A stretch of DNA of 64,000 nt from Sphingomonas jatrophae (GCF_900113315.1 NZ_FOZG01000001.1:1426001-1490000), one strand, 5' to 3'. Positions 36,728 to 45,907 are shown, numbered from the stretch's first letter. Notes: a model not told the origin generated them from the sequence alone. Translations and numbers: made by a program.

Positions 36728-37486
36728 TCAGGCGGCCGCGTCCCACGCGAAGCGGAAGGGCGTGGCGGTGGGGTCGACACCGGCCAGCATCATGCCCTGC
36801 CCGCGGGAGGCATGGCGATCGTTCAGCTGCACGTCCGCGGGATCACGCAGTTGCACCAGCAAGGTGGTGCGCGCCTCGTCCGAGCGATTGAGCCCCGATC
36901 CGTGCGCCAGCAGGTAGGAGAAGACGATCATGTCGCCCGCCTTCGCCGGCAGCGGGGTCGCGCCGGCGAGCGGAAAGCGATCCTTGGCCAGGTGATGGTC
37001 GGCGCCGACGGCGGGGAGCGGGCCCAGCGCGTGGCTGCCGGGGTAGACGCGCAGGCAGCCACGCTCCTCCGGCGCATCGTCGAAATGGAAGATCATCGCG
37101 ATCAGCGAGTGGTCGCGGTGCGGGAAATAAGGATGATCCTGATGCATCGGGAAAGGCGAGCCCTGCTCGGGCGGTTTCACGAACATCTTGGTGTGGTGAA
37201 GCTGGACGTTGGGCCCGATGATCGACTGCGCCGTGCCGGTCACGCGCGGATCGAGCAGAAGGCGGGTGAAGGCAGCGGAGCGGAACTGCACGTCGTGGCA
37301 GTGGATGAGGCGGGTGGCACCATCCTTCACGCTCTCCCACGTCGCGTCGGTCGGCCCCTGCCCCTCGGCAATGGCGTGAACCTCGGCACGGTAGGCGGCC
37401 GCCTCCTCTGGCGAGAACAGGCCGCGCAGGTGGAGGTAACCATCGCGTCGATAAGCATGGATCTGGTCCGGGGTGAGCATCGTCAT
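36728..37486 (-). CDS. Phytanoyl-CoA dioxygenase (PhyH) family protein
   Basis: 252-residue Fe(II)/2-oxoglutarate-dependent oxygenase, probably cytosolic. Iron ligands fit HQD in FPMHQDHPYF and His in LLAHGSGLNRSD. The Arg in DEARTTLLVQ fits the 2-oxoglutarate contact. N-terminal DQIHAYRRDGYLHLRGLFS is typical of the family. The start MTMLTPD lies 8 bases after AAGGAG. The substrate is unknown; family members hydroxylate fatty acyl-CoAs, ectoine, phosphonates and natural products. It is co-transcribed with the tannase-like esterase and divergent from an AraC regulator. Confidence 0.88.
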   Translation of the reverse strand: MTMLTPDQIHAYRRDGYLHLRGLFSPEEAAAYRAEVHAIAEGQGPTDATWESVKDGATRLIHCHDVQFRSAAFTRLLLDPRVTGTAQSIIGPNVQLHHTKMFVKPPEQGSPFPMHQDHPYFPHRDHSLIAMIFHFDDAPEERGCLRVYPGSHALGPLPAVGADHHLAKDRFPLAGATPLPAKAGDMIVFSYLLAHGSGLNRSDEARTTLLVQLRDPADVQLNDRHASRGQGMMLAGVDPTATPFRFAWDAAA

Positions 37487-37571
37487 CGGCAAGGCTCCTT
37501 CGGTGCAACAGTCGCGCAGCGGGCGCGCCGCCGCCATTGGCAAAAGCGAACCTTGTGGTAGAAAATCATGC

Positions 37572-38366
37572 ATGACACCGCTCGATTGGCCGCTGGCGAC
37601 GGTGCCGCGCATTCATGTCGCCGGGCGGTTTCCGCTGGCTGACCGCGCGTTCGGCACCAGCTACCGCAGTGTCACGCACGCGCTCCATCTGCACCATTAT
37701 GCCGGCCGCATGCGGCTGGCCGGCGGAGAGATCGAGCTGGCGGACGGAGACGTGACGCTGAGCCCGGCGGGGCTCGTCTCGGCCTATGACCTGACGGCCG
37801 GCGGGCATCACTGGTGCGTCCACTTCACCGTGGCGGACGCTGCGGCGGACAGCTGCGCCCTGCTGCTGCACCGTGCGCTCGGGGCTGCGGCGCTGGCGTT
37901 TCGCGAGCGACTGGCGCATGTCGCCGCGCTGCATGCGCGGGGCGATCCGCTGGCCGCCGCGCAGGCCGGACTGGCGCTGCAACAGGCTCTGCTGTGGCTG
38001 GCGGACAGCGCGGGACAGGCCAGCCCGAGCGCCGCGGAGCAGGCCGCCGCGATCATCGACGCGCGTTTCGACGAACCGCTCACCCCCGCGGCGATCGCCC
38101 GGGCGGTCGATCGCTCGCCCGCACATCTCGCCCGCGCGTTCCGCGCACGGTTCGGCACGACGATGCCGCACCGGCTGCTGCTGCGGCGCGCCGAACATGC
38201 GCGCTACCTGCTGGAATCGACCGATCTGCCGGTGTGGCGCGTCGCCGAGCGCGTCGGCATCCCCGACGCGCAGCACTTCAACAAGACGCTCCGCCGCCTG
38301 CTCGGCGCCAGTCCCAGGGCGATCCGGGCGGGTGGTATGGGTGCGAAGGTCGATCCCGACCGCTGA
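37572..38366 (+). CDS. AraC family transcriptional regulator
   Basis: 264-residue regulator with an N-terminal cupin-like ligand-binding region (SVTHALHLHHYAGRMRL... up to about 95) and two C-terminal HTH motifs: LTPAAIARAVDRSPAHLARAF and VWRVAERVGIPDAQHFNKTL. The start is the ATG at MTPLDWPL. The 85-base gap to the divergent PhyH gene makes control of the PhyH-esterase operon likely, as is common for divergent AraC genes. Confidence 0.88.
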   Translation: MTPLDWPLATVPRIHVAGRFPLADRAFGTSYRSVTHALHLHHYAGRMRLAGGEIELADGDVTLSPAGLVSAYDLTAGGHHWCVHFTVADAAADSCALLLHRALGAAALAFRERLAHVAALHARGDPLAAAQAGLALQQALLWLADSAGQASPSAAEQAAAIIDARFDEPLTPAAIARAVDRSPAHLARAFRARFGTTMPHRLLLRRAEHARYLLESTDLPVWRVAERVGIPDAQHFNKTLRRLLGASPRAIRAGGMGAKVDPDR

Positions 38367-38382
38367 CGCGATCAGCGGCGCC

Positions 38383-39657
38383 TTACCGCGCGTTCCACGC
38401 CAGCCAGATCGCCGCGGTCCACGAGAAATCGTCGCCGCCGCTGCCGGTGCCGTCGATCGGGCTGAACGCCTCGTAGAAGCCGTTGCGCGCGATCAGGTCC
38501 AGCGTGTCCTGCCGCACCTTGGCGGCCGAGCCGGCGTGACCTGCCTCGGCCAGGCCGGTGCCGATCATCCAGTTGACCACCGCCCACACCGGCCCGCGCC
38601 AATAGCGGATCATCTGGAAGCCGGGATCGTCCGGATCGAGGCTGGGCATCAGATGCGCCACGCGCCCGGCGATCCGCTCGAGATGGGCGAGCATCGCCGC
38701 ATCCTTTGCCGGATCACTGACACCCGCATAGAAGCTGAGGAACGACGCGCTGGTGACGAAGCCCGAGTGACGGCCGGTGAGCAGATCGCGCGAGCACCAC
38801 GTGCCCTTCGCCTCATCCCACAACCAGCCGATGCCGGCCTCCGCCCGCGCGATCAGGCCGCGCAGTTCCTCGGCGTCGGCGCCCCGGCCGAGCGCCTCGG
38901 CGAGCGCCAGCAGATCGCGATTGGCGCGCAGCAGCATCATCGACATGCCGACATCGGCGACGCGGAACGGGTTGGTCGCCGCGATCCTGGCATGATCCCA
39001 GCCCTGCGCACGGCCATATTGGACGAGCGCCAGATAGCGATCATATTCCAGCTTGGTCGGCCGCATCTTGGCATCGAGATGGCCGGTGTCGCGGCGGACA
39101 TAGTCACCGACATTGGTGATATCGATCGGCTCGCCCGGCGCATCCCACTCCGGCGAGTTGTCGCGCCCCGTCTCCCACGGATGCAGCGCCACGACGATGC
39201 CGCGCCCTTCCGGATCGCGATTGCGCGCGAACCAGCGATGCCACTCCAGCAGCTTCGGGAACAAGGCGGCGGCGCGCGAACGATAGGTGTCCGCCTCACC
39301 CGCGGCCACGGCGCTATCCCACAGTTGCCGCAGCATCGTTGCCGCGACCGGTGGCTGCGTGATGCCCGACGTCATCGGCGTGCGATCAGTGCCCCAGACG
39401 GCAGGCCCGGGAAAATAACCGGGATCGTCCTTCCAGAAGACGATGTGCGGCACGAAACCGTCCTCCCACTGTGCGCTGAACAGCGATTCGATCTCCGCCC
39501 ACGCGCGATCCCGGTCGAACGTGTCGAAGCCCATCGCGACGAACGCCGAATCCCAGTTCCACTGGAACGGATAGACCCGGCCGTTCGGCACGGTGTAGCC
39601 GCCGCGATCATTGGCGCGCAGGATCGCGCGGGCGGCTTCGTTCAGATCGTCCGTCAT
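38383..39657 (-). CDS. GH63/MGH1-like glycoside hydrolase
   Basis: 424-residue (alpha/alpha)6-barrel hydrolase without signal peptide, so cytosolic. Family features are PFQWNWDSAFVAMGF, TQPPVAATML, the acid-bearing DNSPEWDAP segment, YWRGPVWAVVNWM and FYEAFSPIDGTGSGGDDFSW, which carries the likely base Glu. The arrangement fits the GH63-like group that includes mannosylglycerate and glucosylglycerate hydrolases, and less well trehalase-like enzymes. It lies 17 bases downstream of the TonB receptor gene and was probably acquired or kept as part of the same uptake-and-hydrolysis unit. Confidence 0.85.
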   Translation of the reverse strand: MTDDLNEAARAILRANDRGGYTVPNGRVYPFQWNWDSAFVAMGFDTFDRDRAWAEIESLFSAQWEDGFVPHIVFWKDDPGYFPGPAVWGTDRTPMTSGITQPPVAATMLRQLWDSAVAAGEADTYRSRAAALFPKLLEWHRWFARNRDPEGRGIVVALHPWETGRDNSPEWDAPGEPIDITNVGDYVRRDTGHLDAKMRPTKLEYDRYLALVQYGRAQGWDHARIAATNPFRVADVGMSMMLLRANRDLLALAEALGRGADAEELRGLIARAEAGIGWLWDEAKGTWCSRDLLTGRHSGFVTSASFLSFYAGVSDPAKDAAMLAHLERIAGRVAHLMPSLDPDDPGFQMIRYWRGPVWAVVNWMIGTGLAEAGHAGSAAKVRQDTLDLIARNGFYEAFSPIDGTGSGGDDFSWTAAIWLAWNAR

Positions 39658-39674
39658 GCCGGTGTCGAGGCCTC

Positions 39675-42176
39675 TCAGAAACTGAACGTCGCGCGGGCGA
39701 GGATGCGGCGCGGCAGCACCGGGCGGCCGACGAAGTAGGCGCCGCCCGTTGTCTGCGAGGCATCCTGGCGGGGTGAGCCCTCGGTGGTGGCGTCGGTGTT
39801 GAACAGGTTGAACACATTGACGCCGACGCGCACCGAATTGGCCCCGATCGGCACCTTGTAGCCAGCATCGAGGTTGAACACGTTGAAGCTCTCGAGCTTG
39901 ATCGCGTTGTTGGCGGCCGTGTAATTGTTGCCGGTATAGTTGGTGAAGAACGACGCATCGAGCGCGCCGTCGTCATAATAGAGGCCGGCATTGTACAGGA
40001 TGTTCGGCTGCCGCTCCAGCTCGTTGCCGATGTTCGCCGGAGTCGTGTCGAACTCGGTATATTTGTGATCCTGCAGCGTCACATTGCCCTCGAAGCGCAG
40101 GGCACGGGTGATGCGGGCGCTGAGCGTCGCCTCAAGGCCGTAGGACCGCGTGGCGACGATGTTGACGACTTCCTGCAGCCCGCCTCCCGGCGCGTTGATG
40201 AACAGCACCTGCCGGCGATTGGACAATTCGGTGTAGAGGCCGGCCAGCGTCGCGGTGATCGGACCGCTGCCATATTTCACGCCGACCTCGGCCTGCTTGA
40301 TCACCTCCTCCTTGTAGGAGGCGGGCTGGCCCAGCGCATTGAACGTGACCGAGCGGATTTCCGGGAAGAAAAAGCCGCGCGAAGCATTGGCGTAGATGTT
40401 GAACGTGTCGGAGACCTTGTAGAGCGCGCCCGCGGCGATCGCCCAGGCGGTGGCATCCACGTTGGCGGTCAGGAACGTGTCATTGCCCCATTGCACGTCG
40501 CGGATCGGCGTCGCGAGGTTGGGCGTGGTCGTATCCGTCACGAAGGTGGCGGTACGCTCACGGCGAATTTCGCCCTTGAAGCGCTCGATACGGCCACCGA
40601 GGTCGAAGTTGAAGCGCCCCGCTTCCATCTGGTCGGCGAAGTAAGCGGCATAGCGTTCCGCCGAGTGGCGGTTGTTGACGTAGGTATTGCCCGCATTGCT
40701 GAGGCCGCCCGCCGAGACGACGGTGACGGCGCCCGTGGTCGGGTTGCGCACGCTGAGGTTCACCAGCCGCGGCTGGTTGTTGAACTCGGCGAGGATCGTC
40801 GTCGTGACATTCTCGTCGCGTGCCCAGGCGTCGGCATAGAAGCCACCCAGCGTGAAGGTATGCTCGACCGCGCCGGTGGTCAGATCCTTGGTGACGTTCA
40901 GCTCGGCGGTGAAATCATGCGCCGGGCGGTTGCGATCGGTGAAGCGGTTGGCGAACAGCAGATAGTTGCCCGGCACCGCGGATCCGTCGTCGGCATAGGT
41001 GAAGGTGGCGTTGGCCAGCGTGCCCAGATTGCGATTGGTGAGGAAACCCTGCAGCGTCTCCGGCACGTTGACGATGCCGTCCCCGTCCGACCACAGGCCG
41101 AACTTGTGCTTGTATTCCGAGTATTTGGCGCGGCCGTTGATGCCCCAGTCGCCTCCGAGATCCTTGTCGAACGCCAGCGCCACCTGGCCGCCGCGCGTGC
41201 GGACGCCATCGGTGATGTCGGTCTGGAAGCGGCCGTCCGGCGTATTGTAGCCGATGCCCGCGACATCCGGCGTCATCACCTGCTTGACCTTGTTGCCGTC
41301 ATTGCCGGCGATCCGGCTGCGGCTCCGGCCATCGAGCGGCACGGGCAGGTAGAATTGCACCTGATCGTCGATCCACTGGCCGTAGAGCGTGACCGAGCCG
41401 CTATTGTCCGGGAACTTGTACTTCAGGTTGCCGCGGATCTGATAGCCCTTGGTGTCCAGCCCGGTGCGGATCGGACCCTCGTCGTAGCGATAGTAGCCGG
41501 ACAGCGCGTAATAGAGGTTGCCGCCGAGCGGACCGCTGATCGCCGCATCGCCGCGGTAGCGATCGCGCTGGCCGGCTTCGAGCTGGACGGTGCCGTGCGT
41601 TTCCTCGCCGCCTGTCTTGGTCATGTAGTTGATCAGGCCCGCGACGGAGCCGGGACCGAACAGGTTGGACACGCCGCCGCGCACGAACTCCAGCCGCTCC
41701 AGCCCGAGATCGTTGCGGAAATAGACGTCGAAGGCGGACGAGTTGAGGCCGAAGGTGGAGAAGACCGGGATGCCGTCATACATGAGCGGCGTGAACTGAT
41801 ACTGCCCGCCCGACGGCAGGCCGCGAATGAACACGTTGGTGGCAACTTCGCCGCCGCCCGCATCCGCCTTGATCGTCGGGATGGTGTTGAGAATGTCGGC
41901 CTGGCTGCTGACGCCGGTCTTGGCCAGACGCCCCTCGTCCACCGAGGTGACTGCCAGCGGCGTGTCCAGCGCGATACGGGCGCGGCTGGTGCCGGTGACG
42001 ATGATGTCCGCTTCGCTCGGCTGCTCGACGGCGGGCGCGGCGGCACCGCCCGGCGGCGTCGGCTCGGGCGGGGCGACGCCGGCCTGCTGTGCAGCGGCGG
42101 GTGCAGCAATCGCGGTCAGCGCAGCGGCGGCGAGCAGCGTGGCACGGCGGCTGCGGAACAACACGAAACGGTTCAT
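39675..42176 (-). CDS. TonB-dependent receptor (probable glycoside transporter)
   Basis: 833-residue outer-membrane receptor. A signal peptide ends at APAAAQQ, then a Pro/Ala linker. The plug domain begins with a TonB-box-like EADIIVTGTSR and contains NVFIRGLPSGG and LERLEFVRGGVSNLFGPGSVAG; the 22-strand barrel ends in ARATFSF with terminal Phe. It is upstream of the GH63-like gene and divergent from lysR, with a perfect operator-like repeat in between, so it probably imports the substrate of that hydrolase. Confidence 0.92.
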   Translation of the reverse strand: MNRFVLFRSRRATLLAAAALTAIAAPAAAQQAGVAPPEPTPPGGAAAPAVEQPSEADIIVTGTSRARIALDTPLAVTSVDEGRLAKTGVSSQADILNTIPTIKADAGGGEVATNVFIRGLPSGGQYQFTPLMYDGIPVFSTFGLNSSAFDVYFRNDLGLERLEFVRGGVSNLFGPGSVAGLINYMTKTGGEETHGTVQLEAGQRDRYRGDAAISGPLGGNLYYALSGYYRYDEGPIRTGLDTKGYQIRGNLKYKFPDNSGSVTLYGQWIDDQVQFYLPVPLDGRSRSRIAGNDGNKVKQVMTPDVAGIGYNTPDGRFQTDITDGVRTRGGQVALAFDKDLGGDWGINGRAKYSEYKHKFGLWSDGDGIVNVPETLQGFLTNRNLGTLANATFTYADDGSAVPGNYLLFANRFTDRNRPAHDFTAELNVTKDLTTGAVEHTFTLGGFYADAWARDENVTTTILAEFNNQPRLVNLSVRNPTTGAVTVVSAGGLSNAGNTYVNNRHSAERYAAYFADQMEAGRFNFDLGGRIERFKGEIRRERTATFVTDTTTPNLATPIRDVQWGNDTFLTANVDATAWAIAAGALYKVSDTFNIYANASRGFFFPEIRSVTFNALGQPASYKEEVIKQAEVGVKYGSGPITATLAGLYTELSNRRQVLFINAPGGGLQEVVNIVATRSYGLEATLSARITRALRFEGNVTLQDHKYTEFDTTPANIGNELERQPNILYNAGLYYDDGALDASFFTNYTGNNYTAANNAIKLESFNVFNLDAGYKVPIGANSVRVGVNVFNLFNTDATTEGSPRQDASQTTGGAYFVGRPVLPRRILARATFSF

Positions 42177-42286
42177 CTATCCCCTCCCATCGTTGGGCGG
42201 GTTTGAGCCACCGCCCCTGTCGTGGTGACCCACGCATCTGCCTTAAGCGTGAGCGGGGGGCCGCATGGGCGGTAGAGGGTTTTGGC

Positions 42287-42315
42287 GCAACGATCTGTTG
42301 CTCGTTTCGCAACAG
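42287..42315. promoter_or_regulatory. LysR operator between TonB receptor and lysR
   Basis: CTGTTGC-N7-GCAACAG (42295-42315) is a perfect 7-bp inverted repeat, and an extra GCAAC half-site at 42287-42291 pairs with GTTGC at 42297-42301. A LysR-type T-N11-A site fits within it. It lies 36 bases before the lysR start and in the leader of the leftward TonB receptor operon. A close copy lies at the other end of lysR. Confidence 0.65.
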
Positions 42316-42350
42316 CGGCCTAGCGCTGCCTTGTACGGCAAAGGTGGGAC

Positions 42351-43256
42351 ATGCTCGATCTCGGTGACCTGATGGTCTTCTCCAAGGTGGTCGAGACGGA
42401 GAGCCTGACCAAGGCAGGCCAGATCCTCGGCCTGCCCAAATCCACCGTCAGCCGCCGCGTCTCACGCCTGGAGGAGCATCTCGGCGTGCAGCTGCTGCAC
42501 CGCTCCACCCGCGCGGTCACGGTGACGCAGGATGGCGCGCTGTTCTTCGAATATTGCCTGCGTTCGATCGGCGTGCTGCGCGACGGCGAGCGCGCATTGC
42601 AGAACCAGAGCCGTACGCCGCAGGGCGTGGTGAAGATCGCCATCCCCTATGTTTTGGGACAAAGCCTGATCGCGCCGCTGCTGGCGGACTACCTGCAAAA
42701 CTATCCCGATGTCCGGCTCGTCTCCGTCCTGTCCGACGATGCGGTGGGGCTGCTGCGATCCGGCTTCGATGTGGCATTGGCCGTGGGGCCGTTCGCCGAT
42801 TCCGGGCTGATCGCGGTCAAGCTGGGGACGACCGAGTGCGGTGCTTTCGCCTCGCCCGGCTATCTCGAACGCAAAGGCGCGCCGCAGAGCCATGTCGAAC
42901 TGCCGCGGTTCGACCTCCTCGCCACGGGCACCGTCGACCGGCGCCAGCGCTGGAGCCTCCACAAGGGCGATGCGCAGGTGACGGTGGAATTCCTGCCGCG
43001 GCTGGTGTGCAACGATCTGCTGCTGCTGCGCCAGGCAGTGATGGCGGAACTCGGCATCGCCAGCCTGCCCGCCTTTCTGTGCAAGCACGATCTGGCTGAG
43101 GGCCGCCTGATCGAAGTGCTGCCGGGCTGGCAGGCGGCTGACATGAGCTTCTTCGCCTTGTTCGCCGATCCAAAGGGAGTGCCGGTCCGCGTGCGCTCAC
43201 TGATCGACCATCTGGTCGAGCATCTGCGCCCGACCCTTTCTTGGGACATCGGCTGA
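42351..43256 (+). CDS. LysR family transcriptional regulator
   Basis: 301-residue regulator with an N-terminal winged HTH (GQILGLPKSTVSRRVSRLEEHL) and a C-terminal periplasmic-binding-like effector domain (GVVKIAIPYVLGQSLIAPLL ... GFDVALAVGPFAD). It belongs to the LTTR group resembling CrgA/AaeR. It stands between two arms of the predicted glycoside regulon, with matching inverted repeats on both sides, so it probably controls both the TonB receptor-GH63 operon and the glycerate kinase operon. Confidence 0.9.
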   Translation: MLDLGDLMVFSKVVETESLTKAGQILGLPKSTVSRRVSRLEEHLGVQLLHRSTRAVTVTQDGALFFEYCLRSIGVLRDGERALQNQSRTPQGVVKIAIPYVLGQSLIAPLLADYLQNYPDVRLVSVLSDDAVGLLRSGFDVALAVGPFADSGLIAVKLGTTECGAFASPGYLERKGAPQSHVELPRFDLLATGTVDRRQRWSLHKGDAQVTVEFLPRLVCNDLLLLRQAVMAELGIASLPAFLCKHDLAEGRLIEVLPGWQAADMSFFALFADPKGVPVRVRSLIDHLVEHLRPTLSWDIG

Positions 43257-43257
43257 C

Positions 43258-43286
43258 CTGTTGCGCTGAGCGGAACAGTCTGTTCC
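43258..43286. promoter_or_regulatory. Second LysR operator, upstream of the glycerate kinase operon
   Basis: CTGTTGC-N7-GGAACAG (43258-43278) differs from the operator upstream of lysR at one half-site base and has the same 7-base spacer. It continues into CTGTTCC, so that GGAACA-GTC-TGTTCC forms a second inverted repeat. It starts 2 bases after the lysR stop and precedes the glycerate kinase gene. Confidence 0.6.
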
Positions 43287-43370
43287 GTCGAATGGCCCTT
43301 GGCGGCCGCACGCCCGCGCTTCAGCTTCAAAGCGAAACAGCCGGCAACAAGCCCGGCCAGGGAGGATCGC

Positions 43371-44666
43371 ATCGAACAGTCCGCTTCAGACGAAGCCGCA
43401 TCGGATCTGCGCGCGCTGTTCGACGAAGCGGTGCGCGCCGTCTCGGCCGAGGCGGCGATGCCGCGGACGATGCCGGTGCCGTCACATGGCCGCTCGGTGG
43501 TGATCGCGGTCGGCAAGGCGGCGGCGGCGATGATGCAGGTGGCGCAGGCGCGCACGCCCAAGGGCCACGCCATCGAGGGTCTCGTCGTCACGCGGCACGG
43601 CCACTTGCCGGAAACGCCCCCCGAGAATGTCGAGCTGATCGAGGCAGGACACCCCTACCCCGACGACAACAGCATCCGAGCCGCGCACCGCGCGCTCGAG
43701 ATCGCGCACGGCCTGTCCGCGGGGGACCGGTTGCTGGTGCTGCTGTCAGGCGGCGGCTCCGCGCTGCTCGCCGCGCCTGCGCCGGGGCTGGACCTTGCCG
43801 ACAAGCAGGCGATCACGCGGGCGCTGCTGCAATCGGGCGCGACGATCGAGGAGATCAACTGCGTCCGCAAGCACCTGTCCGCGATCAAGGGCGGGCGGCT
43901 GGCGGTGGCGGCCGGTGCCGCAGCGGTGACGACGTGGATCATCTCGGACATTCCCGGCGACGATCCGTCCTTCGTCTCCTCCGGGCCGACCGTGGCGGAT
44001 CATACTGACCTTGCCTCCGCACGCGAGATCCTGGCGAAATACCGCATCGATCCGCCCGCCTCGGTCGCGCGCGCTCTGGCGGATCCGGCGAACGAGACGC
44101 CGCCCGCCGACAGCCTCGGCCTTGCCGGCGGGGAGACGGTGGTGATCGCCCGCGCCCGCGATGCGCTGGCAGCGGCGGGGCAGCATGCCGCCTCCCTCGG
44201 CTATCATGTCACAAATCTGGGCGACAACATCCAGGCGGAGGCGCGCCATCTCGGTGCCGGCCACGCAGCGCTCGCCCGCCGGCTGGCCAAGGACGGCAAG
44301 CCGCGCGCGATCATCTCGGGCGGCGAGGCGACGGTGACCGTCGTCAACAAGGCCGGGCGCGGCGGGCGCAATCTCGAATATCTGCTCAGCCTCGCCATTG
44401 CGCTGGACGGTGCGCCGGGGATTTCCGCACTCGCCTGCGATACGGACGGGATCGACGGCACCGAGGATGCGGCCGGCGCCATCGTCACGCCCTCCACCCT
44501 CGCCCGCGCCGCGGCGGCGGGGCTCGATCCGGCGGCCCATCTAGCCCGCAACGACGCCTATCTGTTCTTCCAGGCGCTGGGCGATCTGGTGATCACCGGG
44601 CCGACGCTGACCAACGTGAATGATTTCCGCGCGATCCTGATCCGCGCCGAGCCGGGAGAGCGATGA
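43371..44666 (+). CDS. Glycerate kinase (GckA/TtuD type, DUF4147/MOFRL)
   Basis: About 431 residues; phosphorylates D-glycerate, most likely to 2-phosphoglycerate, feeding lower glycolysis. The DUF4147 domain shows SVVIAVGKAAAAMM, GHPYPDDNSI, LVLLSGGGSALLAAPAPGL and CVRKHLSAIKGGRLA; the C-terminal MOFRL domain has ISGGEATVTV, GGRNLEYLLSLAI and ACDTDGIDGTEDAAG. The start is unclear: GGAGG at 43361-43365 is spaced ideally for an in-frame ATC at 43371, which matches where the family begins, while the nearest in-frame TTG (43299) has no ribosome-binding site. The stop overlaps the MFS gene by 4 bases. Confidence 0.87.
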   Translation: MEQSASDEAASDLRALFDEAVRAVSAEAAMPRTMPVPSHGRSVVIAVGKAAAAMMQVAQARTPKGHAIEGLVVTRHGHLPETPPENVELIEAGHPYPDDNSIRAAHRALEIAHGLSAGDRLLVLLSGGGSALLAAPAPGLDLADKQAITRALLQSGATIEEINCVRKHLSAIKGGRLAVAAGAAAVTTWIISDIPGDDPSFVSSGPTVADHTDLASAREILAKYRIDPPASVARALADPANETPPADSLGLAGGETVVIARARDALAAAGQHAASLGYHVTNLGDNIQAEARHLGAGHAALARRLAKDGKPRAIISGGEATVTVVNKAGRGGRNLEYLLSLAIALDGAPGISALACDTDGIDGTEDAAGAIVTPSTLARAAAAGLDPAAHLARNDAYLFFQALGDLVITGPTLTNVNDFRAILIRAEPGER

Positions 44667-45907
44667 TGGACGGACGGACCGCGCCACGGGATCGCTACCC
44701 CTGGCTGCTGATCGGGCTGCTGTGGATCGTGTCCTTCCTCAACGCGGCGGACAGGTCCGTCATCGTGGCGGTGATGCCGTCCATCCGCGATGAATTCGGC
44801 CTCTCCCCGACGCAGCTCGCGCTGGTGCCGGCGGTCTTCTTCTGGGTCTATGCCGTCGCCGCCCTGTTCACCGGCCGGCTGGGGGACAGCGCGCGGCGGA
44901 CGCGCGTGGTGATCTACGGCCTCGTCTTCTGGAGCCTGGCCACGGGCCTCGTGCCGCTGTCGACCGGCTTCGTCATGCTGCTCGCCACGCGCGCGATCGT
45001 CGCCGCAGGTGAGTCGACCTATTATCCCACGGCCACCGCGCTGATCGGTGACTGGCATCGCACCGCCACGCGCAGCCGTGCGCTCTCCATCCACCAGACC
45101 GCAGTGTTTGCCGGATCGGGCCTGGGCGCACTGATGGCCGGCGCCATCGCCGATCACCTCGGCTGGCGCGCCCCCTTCCTGATCTTCGCAGCACTTGGCG
45201 TCATATGGGCGGTGGCGCTGATCAGGCTGCTGCGGGACGCGCCGATCCGCCATACCGCGGCAGAGGCAGGCCGGACGCAGGAGCCCTACGGCATCGTTCT
45301 CGGCATCAAGCCCGCCATCATGCTGTTCGCCGTGTTCTTCCTGGCCAACGGCGTTGCCAATGGCGTGACGGTGTGGGCGCCGACCTTCGTTCACGACATG
45401 CTGGGCGAAAGCCTTGCCGGCTCCGCTTTGTACGGCTCGGCCAGCATCAACATCGCCGGCTTCTTTGCCGTGCCCTTGGGCGGGCTGCTGGCGGACTGGC
45501 TGGCCAAGCAGACGCCGATCGGCCGCTTCTACACGCTCGCCATCGGCCTTGCCGTCGCCGCCTTGCTGCTGCTGCCGATGGCGTGGGCGACATCCGGCGC
45601 GCAGGTCGGGCTGGTGCTGATCGGAACCACGCTCGGCAAGGGCCTGTTCGACGGCTGCATCTATGCCGCGATGCAGGACGTGGTGCCGCCGCATGCCCGC
45701 TCCACCGCGGTCGGCATGATGACGACGTGCGGCTTTCTCGGCGCGGGCCTCGCCCCCCTCTTCATCGCGCAAGCGGCGGGCGCGCTGGGCATGGCGGGGG
45801 CGCTGGCGTCGCTCGCCGCGCTCTATGCGCTCGCGGTGCTGCTGCTCTTGGCGACGCGGGGGATGACGGCACGGGCGGTCGCTGCCAATGCGGAGGTGAC
45901 GGCGTGA
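44663..45907 (+). CDS. MFS transporter (sugar acid/organic anion type)
   Basis: 414-residue 12-helix carrier. Helix 1 carries IGLLWIVSFLNAADRSVI, close to the FxNxxDR signature of the anion:cation symporter (ACS) group; the motif A loop is FTGRLGDSARRTRVV. The ACS group moves hexuronates, glucarate, tartrate and similar acids. Location between glycerate kinase and the oxidoreductase genes fits inner-membrane uptake of the regulon's substrate or its acid product. Both ends overlap neighbours (ATGA, GTGA), which indicates translational coupling. Confidence 0.9.
   Translation: MMDGRTAPRDRYPWLLIGLLWIVSFLNAADRSVIVAVMPSIRDEFGLSPTQLALVPAVFFWVYAVAALFTGRLGDSARRTRVVIYGLVFWSLATGLVPLSTGFVMLLATRAIVAAGESTYYPTATALIGDWHRTATRSRALSIHQTAVFAGSGLGALMAGAIADHLGWRAPFLIFAALGVIWAVALIRLLRDAPIRHTAAEAGRTQEPYGIVLGIKPAIMLFAVFFLANGVANGVTVWAPTFVHDMLGESLAGSALYGSASINIAGFFAVPLGGLLADWLAKQTPIGRFYTLAIGLAVAALLLLPMAWATSGAQVGLVLIGTTLGKGLFDGCIYAAMQDVVPPHARSTAVGMMTTCGFLGAGLAPLFIAQAAGALGMAGALASLAALYALAVLLLLATRGMTARAVAANAEVTA

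Noticed and set aside
40065-42206. Open frame of 713 codons on the plus strand opposite the TonB receptor
   Set aside because: The minus strand encodes a full receptor with signal peptide and terminal Phe; the plus-strand frame has no recognisable domain.
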